A DNA stretch of 64,000 nt from Sitta carolinensis (GCA_032173965.1 CM063290.1:4539501-4603500), one strand, 5' to 3'; shown: positions 30,180 to 42,971, numbered from the stretch's first letter. The notes: a model not told the origin generated them from the letters alone. Numbers and translations are program-made.

Positions 30180-33100
30180 ATTCTCTTTGGTTCTTGAACT
30201 GTGAGAAACCCTCATGGGTTGGAGAAACTGCAAATGAGAGGAGGAGGGAGGTCTATGGAGGATGTCTCTGTTCTGTAGGAAATCTCCTCTGTCAAACCAC
30301 CCTCTGGAGCAGTGAGAAAAACTGTTTCCAGCAATGTTTCTGCCTCTCATTCCACAAAACAAAACCAAAGGAGTTTCAGTTTCACCCCACCTCTTTACCT
30401 TCAAAACTAAACTTACTGACTCCTGCTCACCAAAGGAGTTCCTTGTCAGGCTGATAAACACATCCAATTGTTTGAGAACTCTACAAAGTGATCACATCCT
30501 CTTCATCATTGTCACTGTCCTGGCCTCACTCCTGGTTTGTCTGTTCCAAACACCAATAGAGATGGTGAACTGAGCTTGCACAGTGTGTTTGGCAGCCCCA
30601 AAAGATGCCTTGAATGGTCCTTCTGAAACACTGACCTGTCACAATTCATCCTCCAGGTGGAATGAGGGATGTCCTTACAAAACCCATGTGCACCAGAAAG
30701 GAGTTTAGTGAAGAAGTGAAAGAAAATCCACAGGTCCCAAAGAAGAAATAAATTATGAACTAGTCTGCAACTAGCACTAATACCATCTGAAGAAAACAAA
30801 AAAAACAATCAAACAAACATTTTCTTTATGTGCTTTCTTCCAATGTACAGAAAACATTACATAGACACATCCTACCCTCCCAAAACTACTGAAACACATA
30901 AACAAGTAACCTGGTATTGGACATTAAGGAAAACCTACATCAGGGCAATTCCCAGAGGGAAATAACTCCAACAGATGTGTGCATTGGAGAAATAAGGCAT
31001 GTCCCTTATTACTGGTATTGTTTATAACTTTAGGTCTGAATGTACAGCTAATTCTGAAGTAGTTCCTAAAACAAAAGGCCAGAAAAGAATAATGATTCCT
31101 GAGAAGTCAGTATGCTGGCTCTGACTGGTGCTGGCTGCAAACATGTCTGGGTGAGCTAAATCTGGAGTTTAAGCCCAGACAGGTCATTTCAAACTGTCCT
31201 GCTGCTAAGTAACATTTCACCCTGGGCAAGTTGCCTTCCAGCACTTCCACTGTTCCACACAGGCTTTCTTTCAATGTTGTTGTCTGTTCTCAGTGGGTTT
31301 TCTTCATCTTCACTCTTTCTGAAGATTTTGGGATATTCAGAGAAGATGTTGTATAAATTTTTTCAGATGTTTTGGGCTCTGAAAGTCTTCACCTGCAGAG
31401 GATTTGTCCTGATAAGGCATTAACTCCAGCTTTATTTGAAGAAAGAGAACTGTACACAAAGTGAAGGGTGCTTGGCTACTTCTTAGACACGAACACAAGT
31501 GATTCTGAATGGAGATCTGTTCAGGTGTCCTGGACATTTGCATGTCAGCGTGCAGAAAAAGCAAGCAAATGCAAATGAATGTTCCTGAAACAGCAGTGGA
31601 AAGAAAATATTTTTTTACATACCCAAAAAAGACCTTGTTATAAGGATCATGATAGCAAGAGTCCAATAGCAAGAGACAGCAGTGCTAAACTTCCAGAGCA
31701 GGAGATGAGAACTGGGGCCCTTCCCTTCTACATCACCATAGACTTCACTGAGATCCTTAGCTTAGTGTTTTACTCAGCATCCAGAAGAACTTAAGCCCCA
31801 GAAACTCCTTTAGGTGCGATTTGGGCTGCATAACTGAATGCAGGAAGCCTTCCTGAACTCACAGCATGTGGTTTGTGCACAAGTGCATGTGAGTGCATGC
31901 ATGTGCTCATCAGGGAAGGAAAAAGGAGGAACTGAGGCAGCAGACACATGACTCAGGTGTGTGGGGATTGGTAATATAACCCTGGTATTGCAGCAAGTTT
32001 GGATCTTCATTCTGCAGCACCTGGGCTTCCTCCCAACAGAAAACGCTGCAGGCTACATTTATGCTTAGCAGTTAATTATCCATGGGAGCAGGTAAGGGAT
32101 TAGTGACCAGGTAGAGTTTCACACCTGTCAATGGGGTGAACGCTGTAGCTGCTCAGAAATATTTGGCAAGAGAGGAAATAATACAACTTTTCCTATGCTA
32201 AACCACAAGCCCCTTCCACATGGACTGAGGGGAATTTTCTCCCAGTGGTGGAATTCGGTACGTGACATGTCTGGACGAGATGTGGTTCAAAGTCATGTTG
32301 TTGCATGTGCCTGGCAGTAATGCTGGATTAATAAATACCTGTCCTCCTCTTACATCCATGCCCACCTCTGTACTGCAGCCCACACCCCTGCCTTTGGTGC
32401 CAATGGAAACCAGCCATGGAGATACCTGGTTTGAGCAGCAAAAATAAACCCAAACCTTTTTAGGAATGCTGGCTCCCAGCCAGACCAAAATCTTGACCTG
32501 ATTGGCAGCACTGATTCAAACCCCAGGAGAGCCAGCAGGACCCAGAGGGCAGAGCACAGAGACACCAGCCAGCAGCGAGGGGCAGCAATAGCTCAAGCCT
32601 AAATTCCTACCCAAGACTTTGCTCATGACATGACATCCTTTGCTCATGTTATTCATGGCCCTGGAGCTGGAGCCACAGCTTGGGGAGCAAAGCTCAGCCT
32701 AACCCAGTCTCTGTTCTGAACAAAGCAGGGACGCCAGAGGTTTAACCCAGCTTTTGTCTTTGAATTAAGCAGGATGAATTTAGGTTTGCATCTTACACCT
32801 AAAGAAATCTTATTGAGCAGTTTGTTTCTGCCGATGTAATTAATCAGGAGATGGCAAAAGATCACTTTGTTTCATCCCAGATTTTAAACCCCATTTGTCT
32901 ACTCTTCCCTGGCCTGTCAAGGCTTTTCCACATGCTGTGTGTTCTGGGCATCATATGGTCTCTTAGTTTTAGCTGTAGGTGATTGCAACACAGTCCCTTC
33001 AAAGAAATCCCACTGATACTGACTGTTAGTATTCAAAGGCATTTAGGTGTTAATAGGCTTATACAAAACCTTATACAAAAGTTTACCTATCTAAAATTTA

Positions 33101-34990
33101 TTCTGCTCTCACTTGCTTAGCTTTCATTCTCATAACCTGTGTCCCAAGTGAAGACAGCAGCTCACTGGATTGACCTATCACAAAACCAAAAGAAAAGGTT
33201 CTTGTTTTCCCCTTCTTTTGCAATATCTTTCAGCTATTGAAAATGTAGCACTTGTATCAGCTCACTTTAACTTTGTTTCCTCCATTCCCTGACACATCTA
33301 AGTTTTAGTGTTGGTTACATAATTTACAGACTGAAAGAGTTTACTCTATTTAGATTCAGTAAATGATGTTTAAAGTACTCACCTGTCATTTTTTTATTAC
33401 TAAGATGTAGTCATAAAGTCAATTGATGAATGGAACTGAGCAGTTTCCAGGATCAAGTTCAAGCTTGTAAAAGGAGATGAGTTACTAAAAGTTAAAAATT
33501 CTCTGAAGCTCAAATCTTTCCCCAACAAGAATAGAATCTCTCTCTCTCTTTCCATATGTAGCATTATACAAGAAATGCAAAGTAAGATATGGGCATCTCT
33601 TGAGCATTTGTTGAAATTAGCATTCTGGTCATCGCTGGATGTTCTTTGTGCCAGACAGAACTATGCTTTTTCCAAATAACTCCATCTTGGCCCCTGATAC
33701 TGCATGTGCTTACTTGATTATTCTGAACACTTCAGAGTACTTTTATAGCTCTCTCATAATGAACTTCCAAGTCTGTTTTGAATATGTTAATCTCAGGATT
33801 AAGTTAAATATAAATACATGCCCCAGGACTCTGAAGGATTGATGCATTTTCAGTTTAATATCTGAGGATTTTAGTACCATTCAGAAGAAATGTTCAATAT
33901 CAATTCAGCACTGCTCCCAAGTAGGTGCATACTTTCATGAGGAATTTATATGAATCCCATTACAGATATGCTGGAATCCCTATTTTAAAGTTACAGAAGG
34001 ACCAAAGCACCGAAGGATGAAGGGAGTGGCGTGACAACAGAATTCAGTTATGTTTTCGACAGGACAGGATTAAAAAGTGCTGCCATATGAGATCAAGTAT
34101 TTACGTGGTCTAAACTCTCTGCCAGTGCCAGTTTATTTTAAAAATTCTGATGGATTAACTCTGAAGAGCCAAGCTTTATGCAAGATCAGGCCCTGTGCCT
34201 CACGTCCATCCCAGCTGTGGGTTGAACCCCTGAGGAGACGCAGGGTGAGCACAAAGGAGTGATGGTGCCACGATCTGCACCATGACAAGTTCAGCAGGCA
34301 CTCTGGATAAATGTGCTGAGAACAAATCTGGAACTACACAGATCCCATTTTTTTGTTCATTTAACCATAGCCTTACAACCTGGACTGAGTAGAGTTGTGG
34401 TCTGGTCAGGGAGCCCACGGCTCCTTGGGCATCTGTGCCTTTCCCATCCTCATCCCAGCAGGCAGAGCTGAGAGAGACCAGGGAAGTTACAAAAGTCATG
34501 GACAGACTGTGAGACCCTGAGGATATTTGTGAATTTGGGACAGTAAAACAGCATTGGTAGTAAAAATGGACCCAGAGAGCAGCCAGTGGATTGCTGCAGG
34601 CATTCCAAGAGCCTGAATCCCAGGTGTTGTAGTGCTGCCTGTCTGCACCAAGGACCAGAGCTTGGCTGGGGTGTGGCAGCTCTGGGATGGGGGTCAGGGA
34701 TGAGAGGGGCACTGCTGTGCCCTGCTCCAAGTGTAGGCTGGGAATCAGCTCTGCAAATCTTACAGAGTTTAGCTCAGGGAAACAAAACTGCATGCTCTGT
34801 GGTGAGGAGCTGGTGAAGAGTGTGACCTTGCTCCTGATTTTGTGACTCCATTTTTGGAAGCTGAAGTAGTGTGGGGGGAGAGGAATAAGAAACATCTGAA
34901 TTATATGCATGAGAGTTTTGCCAATCCTTCTAAAATGTCTATTATATTTATCCTTATTGTATATGGCATAAGATTTATATTATAACTGAC

Positions 34991-35092
34991 ATTTTTATGG
35001 CACCTTTCCTCAGTAACAACTTTCTTTCAGAAATCACAAAGCATATTTACAAATGCCCATCAATTAAGCCTCACATAATCATTGTGTGGGTA
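34991..35092 (+). mobile_element. Ancient MIR-like SINE relic
   Basis: The order 'atttttatggcacctttcct', then 'caaagcatatttacaaatgc', then 'caattaagcctcacataatc' followed by 'tgtgtgggtaa' tracks the amniote MIR core (…aaagcactttacaaa…attaagcctcacaac…tgtgaggtag…). The copy is strongly diverged, as expected for an element that stopped moving long ago. It is a fragment with no coding capacity. Confidence 0.6.
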
Positions 35093-35198
35093 AAGGGAAT
35101 TTTTTTATTTGCTTTTCCTTCTAGATTTGTTTAATCACAGAAATCTGCAAGAATTAAGAAAAACAGCAGCAGAAACCTATGAAGAATCACTGTTTGGG

Positions 35199-35260
35199 TT
35201 TTTTTTTTTTTTTTTTTTTTTTTTTGTTTTGTTTTGTTTTTGTTTGTTTTTTTTTTTTTT
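35199..35260. repeat. T-rich tract
   Basis: T27 (35,199-35,225) followed by T runs broken by single G residues. Confidence 0.95.
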
Positions 35261-38200
35261 CCCTCATTTTAACAGGCTACAATCATTCCTCCATCCCTGT
35301 ATCAGCCCTGTGGTCAGCTTTCAAGTGAGATTTAAGGCCATGTTTGGCCTCTCAGCCGTGGAATGACTCGGGACTGATGCAGACCCCACTGCACATCCCT
35401 GTGTATCACAGCTGTGATCAGCTGGGATGCACACAGGAAGGCAGGAGCTGACACAGCACACTGCCTATATTGCCTTCCTTGTTGCAGTTGCTCCTCCCTT
35501 AATAAAAAAAAAAAATATAATAATTCCAGGTTTTAACGATTTTTAGGGCATGTTGCTAGATCTTAACATTGTTATAAAAAAAAAGGTTAAAAGTGAGTAG
35601 AATTTAGGTGTGCTAATGTATGTGACAGGACATGATGGAGAGGGTAAGCCTGGCTATTTATTGTAGATAAAAAAGTAATAGAATTGTAAAATATGCATTA
35701 TTTTTTAAATCATTCTAGCCTGAGGCAGGGTTAGCTGAAGAGGTTTTTCCAAGGCCGTACCAAAACATTTATATTCCAGACTCAATAATGTATCTATTTC
35801 ATGATGATAAACAATCTCAGGCATCACCTTTGAAGTCTGGAAAAGTTAGCAGCTTGGTAAATAATTTTCAAAACGTGACTGCTTTTCAAAGTAACACTTG
35901 ATGTATTTCCATGCAGCTTTGGGGAAGCTCTTGGAAAAGTCATTGATGGAAAGGAATCTGACATGAAACTCTTAAATCGTTCAGTGCTTTTTCTTTTTTT
36001 CAGATACTACACTGGAAGTTGGTGTTATTTTTTTTCACAGGGGCCTTACACCTGGAATAAGGATTTTCATTTTATTGCAGATATATAGAGCTTTTGAGGA
36101 GTGTGTCTCACTTCCATGATGTTTTGGAAGAGGACTTGTACATGAGCATGACTGGGCATCTCCAGTCAAAAACACTGAGCCTTCTGCTTCCCCACTGTCA
36201 GCCAGGGACTTGGAGACGCTCCCTGATGGCTAGACAGGAAAAAAGGCATTGTTAGGTTTATTTTTGCTGCTTTTATGACTAAAAACACACTTAGCAAAAT
36301 TCTGAAGGGAGGAGGAAACCACAAGTGCACACAACATGGCCAAGGCTCCCCTGGATAAGAAGCGTTGGGAGCAAGGCTGGGCTGGCTGTTCCCTCTCCTC
36401 TCACTGGGATTTTCATCCCGTGATCTAGAGGCTGGAACTGCCTGCACCAGAGGGGCTTATGCCTCTTGTTGTTTTAAAGTTATTTGTGCATTCACTGTAG
36501 GCATTATTAAATTGCTGTGGGGTTTTTTTTTATCTCTGAAGAGCCAGACTTCTGAGCCACCGGCGTAACTTCCTAAACCAGGCATGGAAGCTCCTGAACT
36601 TTAACCAGAAGTGTTACCTGAGTAGCCTTCTTTCAAGTTACTTTGGGGAGAAATCAGTAATCGTGATTGTTGAAAAAGCTTATATTGGATGCTTTGCTAC
36701 TGCAGAGCAAACCTGCTGAGTCACTGGTAACAGTTTAATTCCAAAGCTGGCAACGTTTCTCATGGATTGCCCTGTACACAAAAATCTCCATATTGCATAT
36801 GTGGGTAGTTAACAGTAGATAAGGCTGTTGGATTTAAAAGATACATTATTGTGTCTGGAATATAAATGTTTTAGTATGTCCTTGCAAAAATCTCTTAAGC
36901 TATGAAAAGAAGAAAAATCCTTCAAGTTGTACCTTGACTGATTTAAAATGAAGATGAATTTTTGACAAAACACCATTTGTAGCATGCAGTATGAAGAGTC
37001 CAGTGTGTGGCAAAATGTTTTCATGATACCACTAGAAGAATCAAAATAAAGAGCAGAAACTACTTGGGAATTCACTAGAAACCTTGGTGGGAGCTAGGAA
37101 TAAAGCCCCCATGTCTAGTGCTTCCACTCAGCAAGAAAAATAAATGTTTACTTATTTAAGCATTTATTTCTAAATTGTCAGGTGTGGCTACCCTTTACAG
37201 GAAAGTGGGTGCATGACTGGCAAGGGGAAAAAATAAAATTAATTGGAAAAATAAATACAGTGAAGAGGAAGGAGATACAGCACAGAGGGAAACTACTGTG
37301 ATAGAAAAGGGCAATGGATCAGCAGAAGTTTGCTGGTATGTGCAGAAATGACAACATCTGATTTATTCTTTTTTTACAGGGAGAAGAAGCTATTAAGCAT
37401 ATTTCAAGTCATTCCTGCTTGCATTTTCTCCCCCTCTTCTTTCTTTGTAGTTGTGGGTTTTGTTGTTGGCGTTTTTTTTCTCCAATGACAAGAAGATAAA
37501 CTGCTGGTTGTAAAGAGTGCTGCAGGGGAAACACTGGGGGTATAACCACCTAATTATGAATTTCCTGAATGTGCAACATGACCAGGAGCAACTGGACAGG
37601 ATTAGTGCCGTTCTTCCAAGAAGAACATTTTTTTTTTTTTTTCCATGGCCCTACTTTTGGCTTTAACAATGCGAGCAATACTGCTTTGTTTTCTTTAGAG
37701 CCTGAACTGAAACAAGAGCTTTCAACAAAACAAACCCCAAGCAAACCTAACGAGCCAAAGAGCTGCACAGTGTTAAGGAGATTTAACTGAAATATTTGTA
37801 AAATATCAAAAGGAACATCCTTCTTGTTGGCAAAACTGGAACTGACACTGCAGAGATGCATGATTACGAGGCAATAAATGAGAGTATTTTCTTCTGGTGC
37901 AGTGGTCAGAAGTTATTGTTTTGAATAAGCACCACTGGTGTGTAATCTTCACTGCGAGCTTCTTGAATTGGTGAAGTGCCAACGCTCTTTGGAAGCTCTT
38001 AGCAGACAGGAACTTATTTAAACTTATAAAACCAACGTAGACGAAAAAATGTAAAAAATGCCCTGTGTAAGGCCCCAGCTTGCAAACAGACAAATTGAGA
38101 AGACAATGGTGCTTCTCATGGAAGAGAGGGCAGCAGGAACCTTTTCTTTCCATGATGCCTTTGTAAAGGTTAAGAAACAGCTAACAGAATAATATCCCTG

Positions 38201-39055
38201 ACTAACAATAACTTCTGGGGTGTCAGAAATCACCTCTTTACAGCAATGGCATGGGTTTAGAGAGCCTCTTTCGGCTGCTGGTAAAGTTCCCTGGTCTTTA
38301 ATGAATTCTAGTAGAGTTTGACTGGGCTTATTTGTTGCTTAGTAGTATCTGTATTTATTGCTTGGTAAAATCTCTGTGAGATTCAAAGGCCAAATTAAAG
38401 ACTTGTCCATTAAATGTATTAAAATTATGTCCAATAAATCATTGGTTTTATCACACTGAATGCAATGAAAAGTTACTATGTACTGCACTAACAGAAGAGG
38501 CTGAAAAATTTTATTTCAGAATCATACAGAGGTTACTCCTTTGATCTTATCCAACAATCAGATTTTTGTGGCTTAATTTCTTCACATGTTATTGAGCATA
38601 AGAAATCCTGACCTGTGTTATCCTAAAAAGGGAAAAATCTGCTAATTAATACTATGAGTACAAACTCAGTCAATTCATGAATGCAAACCTGTGAATATAT
38701 GCTGAGTGAATAACTGGCATTCATTTCCTCTAAATAGAGAGGTACAGACAGAAATCCTGGTTCATGCTGATGTTTACATGCCCTACTTATTTAGAAAGAC
38801 TATCCTGCAGGATTTTGGATTCCCTGCAGTAAAAGTGACCATTATAAACTATATACACCAGATTTTCTTGCATGTGCCAGTCTCCACTGGCACTATCTTG
38901 AAAGTAAACCTTTGTGAGGATTGAAGGAAATTATCATGTTTTAATCTGTACAATCTAATTTGCCTTTAGCTTTGGTTCGTTGTTCTTTTTTAATCACATA
39001 AAAGAGTGAGAAAAGACTACCATGACCAGATTGTGCTGTGTGATTTTGAGCACTC

Positions 39056-39082
39056 AATTGTTTAAGTTGCACTTAAACAATT
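39056..39082. repeat. Perfect 12-bp hairpin, 3-nt loop
   Basis: The left arm AATTGTTTAAGT (39,056-39,067) is exactly complementary to ACTTAAACAATT (39,071-39,082) across the loop TGC. Only seven bases to the right lies a second inverted repeat at 39,090-39,106. Such tight, perfect arms are typical of short-range template switching during replication. Confidence 0.85.
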
Positions 39083-39089
39083 ATAACTA

Positions 39090-39106
39090 GTAAAGTTAAA
39101 CTTTAC
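39090..39106. repeat. 17-bp palindrome (8+1+8)
   Basis: GTAAAGTT-A-AACTTTAC is fully self-complementary around a single central base. It adjoins the hairpin at 39,056-39,082. Confidence 0.85.
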
Positions 39107-39403
39107 CGGTTTGTGAGGCATACTGACAGAAAAGCATTTTAAAACAGGAACAGAACAGATTACATGGCTTTCTCTTTATTCTGTGGAAGGATGTCATCAC
39201 AAGGAGGGGGAGGGAGGAGAGAACATCAACAACATCATTTTGTGCTGGGTATTTTTGGTGGTGAGGAGATCTTCCATGCTTGCTTTGAGCATCCTGCCAG
39301 TCCCACCTCTCAAGTGGCAGGGTGAGGTCCAAGTAAGTGATGCTTCAGGGCTATGCTCTCAGCCTGAGGGGTCACCAAAGGCAATTTTGCTGAGTATTTC
39401 TGT

Positions 39404-39440
39404 CTTTCTTCATCCAAGTTACTGCTTGGATGAAAGAAAG
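39404..39440. repeat. 15-bp hairpin followed by poly(A)
   Basis: The left arm 39,404-39,418 (CTTTCTTCATCCAAG) pairs with the right arm 39,425-39,440 (CTTGGATGAAAGAAAG), with one bulged A and a 6-nt loop TTACTG. One base later begins an A16 run (39,442-39,457). A template-switch origin is the simplest reading. A retroposed small structured RNA with an A tail is possible, but I see no target-site duplication. Confidence 0.8.
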
Positions 39441-42309
39441 TAAAAAAAAAAAAAAAAGTGTGAACCTGGTGCTCTTGCTAGGGATGAATGTAAACAGTTA
39501 TCACACTGAGTCCTGAGTCCTCACCCCACAGCTGCTCAGAGGTGTGAAAATGCACATGGAGGGGAAACTCCTGTGGCCACAGTCCATCCAGGGTTTGAGT
39601 GGCACCATCCACCCTCTATGCTGGTGCTCTGCAGGGTTAAAACTGACTGAGGGCAGTATATCCCAGGTAAAAACCAACATGGTATTCAGCAAATAAATCA
39701 ATCAAAGCATGCTCTGTATGCTGTCAAACAGCACCAATGCCAAGATCTCTGCCTGCCTGCCCTCCAGAATACAGAAGATGCAGCTTGTGGGAATAGTAAC
39801 AGCTTAACTCAAATCCCTTCAGAAATGTGAGGGAAAGTATCCTGAGAGGATAAAGACTGTCTTCACAGCCTTGGCAATGATGTCTGACCTCCAAGGCCAC
39901 ATCCTGATTGTACAGAAGAGACATGGGCCCCTCTCTGGGTTTTGCCACCAAATAGGAGGGGATGGCTGATGGAGATGATGGCAGAATAGAGGATTTAGAA
40001 CTGGTTTGGATCCAACCTCAGACAACAGTGCCAAAATCGTTAGTGTGTGATGGCTAAACAATTCCTGCATGAAAGGAGTTGGGGGTTCTCTCTGGTCCTG
40101 CTGCATCTGCAGCTTCAGAGTGACTGTCATGGGGACAGGGATCCAACAGAAAGACCAAAGAAGAATAGAGCACAGCCCCTTCATCCTGCTCCTCTGCAAC
40201 AGCACACGTGGCAAGGGAGATGGCAGAGACGCGCTATCGCATTTCTGACGCCACTCGCTTCCTGAATAAACAGAAAGATCTCACTGTGATAAAAGATAAA
40301 TATGCATGTTATTGAAAAAAAAAACCCAGACTCATCAAAACAAAAAAATTAGTTCATAGTTTTGGTCTGTATTTATTTGGATGATAGGTTAGGTCAGTCA
40401 TTTTCTCCAGCGTGACTTGTCCGTTGCTGCTGTGTCATCACTTAACCTAATCCTTTTCCTTTTTCAGTGGCAGGAGACATTTCCTTTTGGTCTGATTAAT
40501 GCTCTTCCTAGATGAGCTGGCTCAGGGAGTAAGCTGTTAAAGAAATAGTTTTATCTGCTATTTATATAGGAACTCTCTGATGGAAAGCAATCCTTGCTTC
40601 ACTCTCCCCTGCCCTGTCCCTCGGTTCCTGATCCGTGCCCAGGCTCCATTGAATCAGTTCATTGTTGCTGTAAACCATCTGCTCTTCCAGTTCATCAAGG
40701 CCGTGGGGATGAATAGAAGGAGCTCCAGGGAGAAGGCAGCATATGCTCCAGGTCCAGGCTGACCTGCTCTAGTTTTTGTGAGTCTGCCCTTCTGCAGTTT
40801 CAGGTGAGACTGGAAATGACCCCGTGCCTGGGGCACCTGTTCTGACTTTCCAGATGAGGACCGGACTTTTGGCCCATGAGATAGAAAAGCTAGAGATCAG
40901 CCCTGTGGTTCCATTTCTTTCCTCTTCATTATTTATCTTCATTTTGCTTTCTTCAGGCTTGAGTTTATTTACTCTTCAATTTAAATTTTATCTTTTTTTT
41001 CCATAGTTTTCCAACTCATGTCAGTGATTTTTTTTCCCTTCTAAACCAATGCCTTCACTGTCCCTTCTCTCTCTCTCTTTTTTTCACAAAACTGTCTATG
41101 AGACCAAGTAAAGTCTTTACAACCCTAGTGAATAATTAATCTCATCTGGTCTGTAACTCTATCCAGGACCATCAAAAAGTTTGCGTGTTTTGGGTCAATA
41201 ATAAAACAAAACATTTTTCTACTTTTAGATTTTATGCATTACAAAAGTTTTTGCAATTAACGACGAACAATACTTAGTGCTGGCTGACCATTCCACATTG
41301 AAAAATCTTTCCCATGGGAAAATTGCCTATTTGTTATTTTTGTAGGAATTATCTTTTTCAGATAACTTTATTTTCATTTTTCTGGGTTTTAGTCATGTAC
41401 AAAAAAGCTCCAAATCAAGCCTATTTGGGCATGATGATTTTACTCAGCTTTGATGCCAAACTTATTTTTCTTTAGTGTGTGTTTCATCAAGAAGCAGAAC
41501 ATCAAGGAGTCCTATGGCAAAAATGCTTGTGTTGATATTTTAATGGAAGCTGAAGAAAATACATCTGGGCTGCCTCAGACTCCAGAGGGTTTTCTAGTTT
41601 TTGAAAGGAAACCTTGCTCTGGTGGATAAAGTGGATCAATCATTGATAAAAGCTGTTGGGAAAAGTAACACTGAAGAATATAGTGATGGAGAGAAGGCAG
41701 AGCACAGGACGTGTGGGCGATGAGCTCCTGAAGAGGAAGGTTGGCTTCCCAAGGACCAAAGCTAAATCAAAAGACCCTTCATAGCACGGCTGCAGTCTGT
41801 GGTGGGGGTAAGGCCAAGTCCTATTTTAAGCTTTTCCTGTAACCAGATTAAAGCTCCAGTCATGACTCCCCCATGGCTTGGATGCAGTGCTGAGAGGTGA
41901 ATGACCACCACGGCCCCTCCTTGGGGCTCTCTTCCAGAGCCGTGGCATAAAGTTCTCTTCTTTAGGGCCGCACAATTTAATAAGTCAAAGCATTTCTTTA
42001 GCCCTGAAAAATATTGCCTAGAGCTTTTCCTACTCTCTCCCAGCTGATGGGAATGTAGGAATAACCACACTGATGGGAGCACAGGCCTTGCCTTTGCAGC
42101 AACCTGCAGCAGTCACCAAGGGGAGGACACAGATGGGGACAGGCACTGACCACAGCCAGGAGCTGCTTGGGCAGAGGACTACCCTGTCAGAAATGGCATT
42201 TTGGTGACAACTTTCCAATATCCATCACAACCACACACCCCTGCTAGGGCTGGGTGGACAGGGGGAGGCTCGGTGGGTGATGTGCGCTCCAGGGTGATAT
42301 TTGATATTA

Positions 42310-42718
42310 AGTGAGGGGTCTACAAAACATCTTTTGAGGAACACCTGTGGGAGGGTTTGTTTAATCTGGAGAAGAGGAGAATCAGGTAAGAGAGACCTCA
42401 TCCCTCTGTACAAGTGCCTGAAAGGAGATTGCAGCCAGCTGGGGGATGCTCTTTCCTCCCGCACCTGCAGTGAGAGGACTAGAGAAAAACAACCTTAAGC
42501 TGAGATAGGGGAGCTTCGGATGAGACATTAGAAACAAATGTTTTACTTTTAGGGTGGTCTGGCATTGAAACGGACGGCGGTGGAGTCGCTATCCCCGGAG
42601 GTGTTCAAGAGCCGTCTGGACCTGGTGCTGGGCGATGCCATTCAGGAATTACAGCGGCGCTGCTGGACCGGATCACCTTGAACCTTGATGATTCGCTAAT
42701 TCTACTATTCTACGACTC
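42310..42718 (+). mobile_element. CR1 LINE 3' end abutting the CpG island
   Basis: Recognisable CR1 landmarks occur in order: 'gtgaggggtct', 'gtttgtttaatctggagaag', 'gacctcatccctctgtacaa', 'cctgaaaggagattgcagcc', 'ggtggtctggcattgaaac', 'ggtggagtcgctatccccgg' with 'aggtgttcaag', and a terminal 'ttgatgattcgctaattcta…ttctacgactc', a decayed ATTCTATG tail. The distal part (42,301-42,540) has 2 CpGs, while the promoter-side part (42,561-42,720) has 13. The element is truncated at its 5' side and has no intact ORF. It lies about 180 bases upstream of the probable first exon and may contribute to the promoter's edge. Confidence 0.8.
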
Positions 42719-42949
42719 CGAGCGACGACGAGCGGATCCCGGCGGGCGGCCGGGGCGGAACGGGCTCGGGGCTCGGCGCAGTGCCGGGCGCCGTGCCCGC
42801 CCCCGCCCGCCCCGCGCAGAGCCCCCGCCCCGGCGGCGCGGGGGCGGAGCGGCAGCGGGGCTGGCCGGCGTCCCACGCCCGCCTCGGCCGCCTTTTCGGC
42901 GGGAGCCGCTACTCCAGAGTGCGCGGTAGCGTGGGCCGGCCGGGGCCCC

Positions 42950-42970
42950 ATGTGGTGCCGACATCACTGA
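42950..42970 (+). other. Upstream ORF 1 (6 codons plus stop)
   Basis: ATG-TGG-TGC-CGA-CAT-CAC-TGA. It lies in the probable 5' UTR and ends one base before the next ATG. It matters only if the transcription start lies upstream of 42,950. Confidence 0.45.
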
Positions 42971-42971
42971 C

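Larger units (their letters stand above)
26272..34990. other. Non-coding stretch, no gene recognised
   Basis: No exon of a recognised gene. Pure T tracts occur at 29,185-29,213 (29 T) and 30,154-30,179 (26 T). The 26,630-26,960 segment carries an AAACAATGG SOX-like site near 26,656 and looks comparatively well kept, as does 33,850-34,150; both may be regulatory but the evidence is weak. An ATG-initiated 236-codon frame on the minus strand (34,910 to 34,200) has no known domain and is treated as chance (see findings). Confidence 0.45.
35261..42309. other. Non-coding stretch upstream of the CpG island, no gene recognised
   Basis: No exon recognised. It contains two short-loop hairpins (39,056-39,106 and 39,404-39,440), a T15 at 37,628-37,642 and an A16 at 39,442-39,457. 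Segments 36,540-36,740, 37,860-38,110 and 41,150-41,300 keep isolated CpGs and few slippage tracts and may contain distal regulatory elements of the promoter at 42.9 kb; this is inference only. Confidence 0.45.

Noticed and set aside
29919..30467. 182-codon minus frame including a Lys run
   Set aside because: It begins at TTG instead of ATG, reads through a 26-base homopolymer as poly-Lys and shows no known domain.
38519..38563. AGAATCATACAGAGG, possibly a CR1 end
   Set aside because: Only the first few bases resemble CR1; the following sequence does not match.
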